From Bacteroidota bacterium (lineage in GTDB: Bacteria; Bacteroidota; Ignavibacteria; Ignavibacteriales; Ignavibacteriaceae): a stretch of 9,516 nucleotides of DNA. Both the position numbers and the translations under genes were made by a program. Position 1 is the stretch's first letter. Each line of letters opens with the position of its first letter. Shown piece by piece: positions 1-5,726 of the stretch. The notes under the pieces were generated by a model that was given only the letters and a program-made list of their open reading frames with translations, made no database searches and was not told where the DNA came from. The stretch lies in NCBI GenBank assembly GCA_030706105.1, contig JAUZPC010000082.1, forward strand, positions 1 to 9,516, given 5' to 3'.

Positions 1-154
1 AGTTGCTCAACTGGTAAATGAATACAAAGAGCCGGGATATTATAAATACGGATTCACAAATAATAATTCAAGGATGCTAAGTTCAGGTGTTTATTTTTAC
101 GTCTTAAAGTCAGAAAGTTCTGTGGTAACGAAGAAGATGATGCTCTTAAAATAA
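1..154 (+). CDS. C-terminal fragment of a secreted protein with a T9SS type A-like sorting domain
   Basis: Only the last 50 codons are present. The frame begins at base 2 and the TAA stop is at 152-154; the start lies outside the window. The peptide has the layout of the Por-secretion / type IX C-terminal sorting domain: a GYYKYGF strand, then LSSGVYFYVLKS (the typical 'l-sGvYfY-l' core), a short polar turn, and a terminal TKKMMLLK (the usual 'KKm-l-K' ending). In this family the domain directs export across the outer membrane by the T9SS and is then usually cleaved or anchored. The function of the missing N-terminal part cannot be told. The gene converges on the kinase gene that ends at 349. 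The sorting-tail assignment is firm by pattern; the cargo is unknown. Confidence 0.82.
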   Translation, partial: VAQLVNEYKEPGYYKYGFTNNNSRMLSSGVYFYVLKSESSVVTKKMMLLK

Positions 155-195
155 TTAACAATTGACAATGAACAATTAACAATTAACAATTAAGA
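154..195. repeat. Short tandem repeat, six 7-bp units (consensus ATTAACA)
   Basis: Six consecutive heptamers read ATTAACA, ATTGACA, ATGAACA, ATTAACA, ATTAACA, ATTAAGA. The first unit begins on the last base of the stop codon of the upstream gene. Three units are identical and three carry one change each. This is a simple-sequence array of the kind that arises by slippage. It lies just downstream of one gene and in the gap between two convergent genes. No coding role is seen. Confidence 0.85.
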
Positions 196-208
196 GCATA
201 GCATTGTT

Positions 209-236
209 ATGCCGGGTCCAACATTGGACAAGGCAT
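209..236. other. Predicted hairpin in the convergent intergenic region
   Basis: ATGCC (209-213) pairs with GGCAT (232-236), and GTCCAA (216-221) pairs with TTGGAC (224-229). A 2x2 internal mismatch (GG/AA) separates the two stems and the loop is only CA. It lies between two converging genes, so it may help end transcription from the left or be part of a degraded mobile repeat. No T-run follows it, so a classical intrinsic terminator is not supported. A second small palindrome, GCATC-T-GATGC, follows at 243-253. Confidence 0.5.
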
Positions 237-295
237 CTCAAAGCATCTGATGCACAATAGCATAAAGAGACGTAATTATTATTCAAGACGAACAG

Positions 296-321
296 ATTCC
301 TCTCCGAAATCGGATCGGAAT
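296..321. repeat. REP/MITE-like intergenic hairpin
   Basis: An outer stem ATTCC (296-300)/GGAAT (317-321) and an inner stem CCGA (304-307)/TCGG (310-313) enclose a 3x3 internal loop and a 2-nt loop. The flanks GATTCC and GGAATGAC resemble a widespread class of dispersed intergenic elements, familiar in Bacteroidota and related genomes, in which 'GATTC..' and '..GAATGAC' face each other. The stem sequence and placement between convergent genes are directly visible. Membership of a dispersed family is inferred and needs genome-wide copy counting. It may also act as the 3' end structure of the kinase transcript arriving from the right. Confidence 0.5.
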
Positions 322-348
322 GACAAGACAAGTAAAAGCTTAGCCAGT

Positions 349-2991
349 TTATGCATTGGGAAGGGTGAAAGAAAAAGTAGTACCTTTATCGGGACAACTT
401 TCAACTTTTATTTCACCCCCATTTTTTTCAATCATTTCCTTACATAGCACCAATCCCAATCCAGACCCCTCTTCATTGGCTGTTCCCTTAGTAGAAATCC
501 CTTTTTCAATTTTAAATAGTTTTTCAAGAAATTCTTTAGACATTCCAACGCCGTCATCAGAGACAGACACTTCTATGAAATTTTCTTGCTTAGAAGAAGT
601 AATAAGAACACTGCCATGTGATTTTGTAAACTTAACGGCATTGGAGATTAAATTTCTAAGAATTGTAGCTACCATATTGCTGTCTGCAAAAGCTAAAGCT
701 TTAGTATCTATATTATTAATTATAGAAACTGATTTTTTGTCTGTGATTGTAGAAAAAAGATTTTTAATGTTTTCCACAAGAGCATAAATGTTTATTTCGA
801 TAGGTTTTATTTCAAGCTTATCAGACTGCAACCTTGACCACTCAAGCAAGTTATTCAGCAGTTCATATATTTTTTTGGCAGTTGAATGCATAATGGCAGC
901 ATAAGTTGATATTTCTTCACTTGTCAAAGATTCTAAATTGCTTGCCAAAGCATCGCTTAATCCGATAAAACCGGAGAATGGCCCTTTCAGATCATGAGCA
1001 ATAATAGAGAATAATCTGTCTTTAGTAATATTGGACTCTCTCAGTTTTTCAGCAGTTAGTTTCAGCCTCGATTCATCCTCCAATCTTTCAGTAATGTCCA
1101 TAGTAAAACCGGCTAAGTATTTGGGTTTACCTTTTATGCTAATAGGAAATTTTACTGTTTCATAAAACTTTCCGCCCAGTTCCTCAATAACCTTAACAGA
1201 TTTATTTTCTCTTAAAACACTAAGATCATCCATTGTCATCTTTTTTGCCATCTCTGATGGAAATAGTTCTTCCATAGATTTACCAATCATTTCTTCTATC
1301 GGTATTCCCACAAGATTAATAAAATTCTTACTAAGTCTAACCGGCCTGGCATTATTATCTTTAACAAAAATATAAATTGGAGAATATTCCATAAAAGCTT
1401 TAAATATATTTTCATTTTCATAAAGGATATCTTCAATCTTTTTTTGGTCTGTAATATCCTGAAAGATACCTCTTAGCTTAACAACCTTACCCCTTTCAAG
1501 AATTGGTTGTCCTGTTGTTCTTACCCATTTTTTTTCACCAGCTGCAGAGACAAACTGAAGGACTAAATCATACGGTTTCTGCTCGTGAACTACCGCATCT
1601 AAAGCATTAGCAAGCATTATGCGAGAATCATCAGTATAATAGCTAAGAGCAACCTCCAAATTAAATGGGTGTTGCGGTTCCAGATTGTATATGGTTGCAA
1701 CTTCGTCCGTCCAGATTACAGATCCGGACTCAACATCGTACTCCCATCCGCCGGATTTTGTGATTTGCCCTGTCATTTTAATTAGCTCATCTTTTAGACG
1801 TATTGTTTTTTCAGCTAACTTCATTCCAGTAATATCATAGTTAACGCCAAACATCTTTATAGCTTTGCCGGCTTCATTTCTAATTATACTACCCTCTGCT
1901 TTAATGTATTTCAATTGACCTCTTGAGGTGATTACTCTAAATATGGAAGTAAATTCTTTTTCATTATTTACAGCATTTTGAATTTCATTATCACATCTTT
2001 CTTTGTCATCTGGGTGTAGCGTATCAAGCCAGGCCTCATAGTTACTAGTAAATTTATCTTTATCAACCCCAAAAAGAAAATACATGGAATCGTCCCAGAG
2101 AAGATTATTTTTTTCTATATCCCAATCCCACATCACTAAATTAGCTACTTTAGCAGCAATATCAAGCCGTTCATCTGACAATTTAATATGCTCTTCAGCC
2201 AGTTTATTTTCAGTAATATCCTGAATTGTTCCGTACATTGTAATTGGGTGCCCTTCTGAATCAAAAGCTATATCCCCCAACCCATGTACCCATCTTTCCT
2301 CTCCGGCAGATGCTTTAACTATCCGGTATTCTTTATTGAAAAAATTTTTATTTATAACAATACTTTTTAAATGCTCTTCCATCATAGCACGGTCATTGGC
2401 ATGAACTAAACTGAGCCAGCCGGCAACATCGCAAATAAATTTATCATCAATTCCGAAAATTACTTTTAGTTCCTTTGATCCCTGCCAAAGGCCTGATTTA
2501 AAATTAAGCTTATAGCTGCCAATTTTAGCAACCCTTTGCGTCTCATCAAACCACTTTTCTCTCTCACTTAACAATATTTGATTAGAATGTAATAATTTAT
2601 GAGCTTCATACAGGCGAAAAGCCATTTTTATTGAAACTAATAATATAGTCCCCTTGTTCTCTTTAAAAACATAGCCATACGAGGGAATAGTTGCTGTTTT
2701 TCTAACAATCTCTTCTTCATCATGAGACGATAGGAACAGAATAGGCAGATCATTAGTTTTGAGGATTTCTTTTGCAGCATCGGCACCGTCAATACCACTT
2801 CCCAGATTAATGTCCATTAAAATAAGGTCAATGTTACCCCTCTCCTTACTAACGACTTTAATTGCCTGTTCGCCTGAGGTTATAGGTACAACATTATATC
2901 CTTCAGATTCTAGCCATTTTTTTTCCATCAAAGATACTGACGCGTCATCTTCAACAAGTAAAATTGTTTTTCGATTATTTGCCAACTTCAA
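349..2991 (-). CDS. Cytoplasmic hybrid sensor histidine kinase, REC-PAS x4-HisKA-HATPase (880 aa)
   Basis: This is the third and most downstream of three tandem paralogous kinases. The N-terminal receiver domain (about residues 8-126) has acidic D15/D16, predicted phospho-acceptor D60 (LILMDINLG), S88 and K110. Four PAS modules follow: about 147-262, 275-390 and 400-515 look like PAS_3 folds (the second has a clear HPDD at 326-329, and they end in QDIT, YDIT and QDIT), and a fourth lies at about 524-636 (ends MDIT). The dimerisation domain carries predicted phospho-acceptor H666 in AHDLKGPF. The ATPase domain has N-box N780/N784, the G1 box DDGVG (812-816) and the G2 box GSGLGL (842-847). No transmembrane helix or DNA-binding domain is seen, so it is cytoplasmic and signals through another protein. 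The start is TTG: an in-frame TAA lies 6 nt upstream at 2998-3000, and the first in-frame ATG (residue 22) would remove receiver strand 1. A second TTG two codons in is also possible. The gap to the upstream kinase is 77 bp, so co-transcription is possible. The ligand is unknown. Confidence 0.93.
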   Translation of the reverse strand: MKLANNRKTILLVEDDASVSLMEKKWLESEGYNVVPITSGEQAIKVVSKERGNIDLILMDINLGSGIDGADAAKEILKTNDLPILFLSSHDEEEIVRKTATIPSYGYVFKENKGTILLVSIKMAFRLYEAHKLLHSNQILLSEREKWFDETQRVAKIGSYKLNFKSGLWQGSKELKVIFGIDDKFICDVAGWLSLVHANDRAMMEEHLKSIVINKNFFNKEYRIVKASAGEERWVHGLGDIAFDSEGHPITMYGTIQDITENKLAEEHIKLSDERLDIAAKVANLVMWDWDIEKNNLLWDDSMYFLFGVDKDKFTSNYEAWLDTLHPDDKERCDNEIQNAVNNEKEFTSIFRVITSRGQLKYIKAEGSIIRNEAGKAIKMFGVNYDITGMKLAEKTIRLKDELIKMTGQITKSGGWEYDVESGSVIWTDEVATIYNLEPQHPFNLEVALSYYTDDSRIMLANALDAVVHEQKPYDLVLQFVSAAGEKKWVRTTGQPILERGKVVKLRGIFQDITDQKKIEDILYENENIFKAFMEYSPIYIFVKDNNARPVRLSKNFINLVGIPIEEMIGKSMEELFPSEMAKKMTMDDLSVLRENKSVKVIEELGGKFYETVKFPISIKGKPKYLAGFTMDITERLEDESRLKLTAEKLRESNITKDRLFSIIAHDLKGPFSGFIGLSDALASNLESLTSEEISTYAAIMHSTAKKIYELLNNLLEWSRLQSDKLEIKPIEINIYALVENIKNLFSTITDKKSVSIINNIDTKALAFADSNMVATILRNLISNAVKFTKSHGSVLITSSKQENFIEVSVSDDGVGMSKEFLEKLFKIEKGISTKGTANEEGSGLGLVLCKEMIEKNGGEIKVESCPDKGTTFSFTLPNA

Positions 2992-3068
2992 TCCATATTA
3001 ATAAATTATAGCTTACCGGATATTTTTATCTGAGGACATCAAGACCACGGCACGCAAATTTCAGTTAT

Positions 3069-5546
3069 TTATGCTGCCGGAAGTGTAAACAAAAAAGTAG
3101 TTCCTTTGCCAACACTACTTATGACCGACAAAGTTCCACCGTTTTTTTCAACCATATTTTTACATAGCACAAGCCCTAATCCTGAGCCTTCTTCGCCATT
3201 TGTACCTTTAGTAGAATAGCCCGAATCGACAGCAAAAAGTTTATCTAAAGCATCAATCTCAATACCTACACCATTATCAGTAACAGCAGTTTCAACCATA
3301 TTACCATTATTGATACCTGTTATAATGATTTCACCTCCTGCCTCTGTAAATTTTATAGCATTAGCAATTAGATTTCTGATTATTACAGAAACCATATAGT
3401 AATCTGCTTTTACTAAAATACTTTCACTTAAATTATTTTTGATTGAAATAGATTTGCCCGCAGCCGAAGAAGAGAATAAATTGATAATACTCTGAGCAAT
3501 GTTACATAGAACTATTTTCTCAGGTTTAAATTCGATTTTCCCTGTTTGCATTCTTGACCACTCTAAAAGATTGTTCAGCAGTTCATACATCTTTTGGGCA
3601 GTTAAATGCATAGCAGAAGAATAATTACAAATTTCTTCTTTTGACAAATTATCCAAATTATTTTTAAGTTCTTCTGTAATTCCCAGGAAACCGGAGAATG
3701 GTCCTTTTAAGTCATGGCTTATTATTGAAAAGAGTTTATCTTTGGTTGTATTAAGCTCTGCAAGTTCTGTGTTTATTTGACTGATTTCCTTTTCAGCTTT
3801 CTTCCTTGCGGTTATATCCCTATTAATTCCAATAATAGCAACCGGTTTGCCGATTTCATCATAGAACATATTAATTTTTGCTTCAACCGGCATTTCTTCA
3901 CCATTCTTTTTTACTAATGGGAGTTCAGTAGTAAAAGAGCCCTTTATTTTCAATTCTTTTTCGATATGCTCTTCAAATTCGTCTCTCACAGTATTTTTAT
4001 AAAGAGAAGATACCTTCTTGCCTATAATTTCATCGGCAGAGAAGCCGAGTAATTCTTCGGCGCTGCCCATCCATTTGGTAATACTCCCATTAAGGTCAGC
4101 AAGTAATATTGCATCCGGCAGTTGTTTTAATATTTCATTTGATAGTTGAGACGCTTGCTCCGCTTTCCGCTTTTCTGTGATAAACCTTGCCTGCTGCACA
4201 TTTTGAGCTGCAAGATTAGACAACTGTTGTGCTATAAGATACAAAGCATGGCAAATAACGGCAAATCTTTCTTTAGGCATCTTAGGGACTTTTTCTAAAG
4301 CAATCCTGAATTCTTCTCTATCTGCACCGATTACATCGGCGTAATTCTGCATTTTCTCTATATCAAAAGATTCATCTCTAACTTGTCCGACCAGCCACCT
4401 GGCAATTACACGGTCCCCAACCTGTATGCTTGTCCCGCCATCCCATAAGCCACCGCTTAAACATCGTTGTACTTTTGGACCTCCATCCAAGGCCCGGCCC
4501 AACTCCACATCTGAGATACGGCAGTTCTCTGCCCCCTTTCCCGTTCTCCTGATTATATCTTTACAAAGTTCACAAAAGTTACTGGGCATAGTTATGGGGT
4601 TACCTTCAGGGTCTAGAATCAAGGAGGCAACTCCGGTAGCATCAGCAAAAGCATCCTGAATTTTTTGAATCTCATCCCGATCAAATAAGTCATTGAAGCC
4701 CAGGTCCTCAGAGCTTTCCAAAGGCCGGGTTAAGGCAATCAGTCTGGTTTGCAAAGCTTCTTCCGCTAGTTTGCGATTTGTAATATCGGAGAATACTGCA
4801 GCAACCTGCCCTTTCTTAGGGCAGAAAAGCCATGTGTCATAATATTTGTTTAAGCCATGTTGATAATTGCTAAAAGCAACAGAATTACCGGTCTCTGCAA
4901 CTTCTAAATACTTATTAAGAAAATACTGGCTAATATCGGGTTGGACTTCTCTAATTGACTTGCCAATTATTTCATGAATATGCACTCCTGTAAGCTTTTC
5001 GTATGCCGGGTTTGCATCAATAATAACATAATCAACCGGCTTTCCGTTTTTATCGTATACAACCTGATGCAAAACAAAACCTGTGGTCATATTCTCAAAT
5101 AACAAACGATACTTTGCTTCCCCCTCAAGCAGAGCATCCTCTTTGCTTTTCAATTCCTTATTAGCCTCATGAAGTTTGAAGGCCATCTTTATTGACGCAA
5201 ATAAGACGTTGCCTGTTGTATCTTTTATTACATAGCCATATGAACTTATTTTTTCAGTTTTTTCTACGAAATCTTTTTCGCTATGTGAAGTAAGAAACAA
5301 AATTGGAATATCGTTTTTTTGTAATATAATTTTTGCAGTTTCGGTACCATCCATCCCTCCCCCTAAATCAATGTCCATCAAAATTATATCTATTTGGTGC
5401 TCGTCTGAATTAACAATGTCAATTGCACTTTCACCAGTATGCGCGTGTATTACGCTGTATCCTTCAGAGACCAGCCAGCTTTTTTCCAGTAAGGCTATTA
5501 TTACTTCATCTTCCACAAGAAGAATTGTTTTGGCTATTTTTTCCAA
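3069..5546 (-). CDS. Cytoplasmic hybrid sensor histidine kinase, REC-PAS-PocR-PAS-HisKA-HATPase (825 aa)
   Basis: This is the middle kinase of the tandem trio. The receiver domain (about 6-125) has E12/D13/E14, predicted phospho-acceptor D58, T86 and K108. A PAS module follows at about 143-256. Residues about 285-455 look like a PocR-type sensory domain, with FCELCKDIIRRTGKG, NCRISDVELG, CLSGGLWDGGTSI and RWLVGQV and cysteines C325, C328, C342 and C362. This family is named after the propanediol-utilisation regulator PocR and is predicted to bind small hydrocarbon-derived ligands; cysteine-based metal or redox sensing is my inference. A second PAS lies at about 465-582. The kinase core has H611 (SHDLKGPF), N725/N729, D757-N-G-V-G and G787-S-G-L-G-L. 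No membrane segment or DNA-binding output is seen. The predicted start is TTG: the frame stays open upstream to a TAG but contains no ATG or GTG, and the first in-frame ATG (residue 57) falls inside the receiver. No Shine-Dalgarno is suitably placed. The gap to the upstream kinase is 180 bp. Confidence 0.92.
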   Translation of the reverse strand: MEKIAKTILLVEDEVIIALLEKSWLVSEGYSVIHAHTGESAIDIVNSDEHQIDIILMDIDLGGGMDGTETAKIILQKNDIPILFLTSHSEKDFVEKTEKISSYGYVIKDTTGNVLFASIKMAFKLHEANKELKSKEDALLEGEAKYRLLFENMTTGFVLHQVVYDKNGKPVDYVIIDANPAYEKLTGVHIHEIIGKSIREVQPDISQYFLNKYLEVAETGNSVAFSNYQHGLNKYYDTWLFCPKKGQVAAVFSDITNRKLAEEALQTRLIALTRPLESSEDLGFNDLFDRDEIQKIQDAFADATGVASLILDPEGNPITMPSNFCELCKDIIRRTGKGAENCRISDVELGRALDGGPKVQRCLSGGLWDGGTSIQVGDRVIARWLVGQVRDESFDIEKMQNYADVIGADREEFRIALEKVPKMPKERFAVICHALYLIAQQLSNLAAQNVQQARFITEKRKAEQASQLSNEILKQLPDAILLADLNGSITKWMGSAEELLGFSADEIIGKKVSSLYKNTVRDEFEEHIEKELKIKGSFTTELPLVKKNGEEMPVEAKINMFYDEIGKPVAIIGINRDITARKKAEKEISQINTELAELNTTKDKLFSIISHDLKGPFSGFLGITEELKNNLDNLSKEEICNYSSAMHLTAQKMYELLNNLLEWSRMQTGKIEFKPEKIVLCNIAQSIINLFSSSAAGKSISIKNNLSESILVKADYYMVSVIIRNLIANAIKFTEAGGEIIITGINNGNMVETAVTDNGVGIEIDALDKLFAVDSGYSTKGTNGEEGSGLGLVLCKNMVEKNGGTLSVISSVGKGTTFLFTLPAA

Positions 5547-5726
5547 TTGAGTACCAAATTTATATTTGTTAAGTTCCTGACACTAATGCAAAAAATGTTA
5601 ATTATATTTCTTTTACTTGATTTAATGTAGCAATTATTTTTATATAAAAAAATGATTTAGGATTACTTACTACACTTTTTTGGTACAGCTTTTAACCTTC
5701 TTAAAGCATCAGGTTTATTTAGCGCT
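5547..5726. other. Intergenic region between the first and second kinase, with an AT palindrome
   Basis: This 180-bp AT-rich gap separates two same-direction kinase genes on the minus strand. It holds a perfect 14-bp palindrome, TTTTTATATAAAAA, at 5637-5650, and a weaker possible stem GCTTT/AAAGC around 5688-5707. Neither is followed by a convincing T-run on the minus strand, so no terminator is called. The length leaves room for a separate promoter for the middle kinase, but I see no clear consensus. Confidence 0.4.

Noticed and set aside
154..195. Possible CRISPR array
   Set aside because: The units are only 7 bp and contiguous, with no spacers, so this is a simple tandem repeat. No cas genes are present.
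250..447. Plus-strand open frame of 65 codons across the intergenic hairpin
   Set aside because: It spans the repeat-like region and overlaps the end of the kinase gene on the other strand. Its composition is low-complexity and it resembles no known protein.
356..787. Plus-strand open frame of 143 codons opposite the ATPase domain of the last kinase
   Set aside because: It lies wholly antisense to a well-supported kinase domain, its product has no recognisable domain, and it has no sensible gene context. The same applies to the shorter plus-strand frames within 2759-7674.
2982..2996. ATG just upstream of the last kinase as its start codon
   Set aside because: The ATG at 2995-2993 (minus strand) is in another frame and stops after two codons (ATG GAT TGA), so it cannot be the kinase start.
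5637..5650. AT-only palindrome as an intrinsic terminator after the first kinase
   Set aside because: The stem would be all A-T with no GC-rich core and no following T-run on the transcribed strand. Such palindromes are expected by chance in AT-rich gaps.
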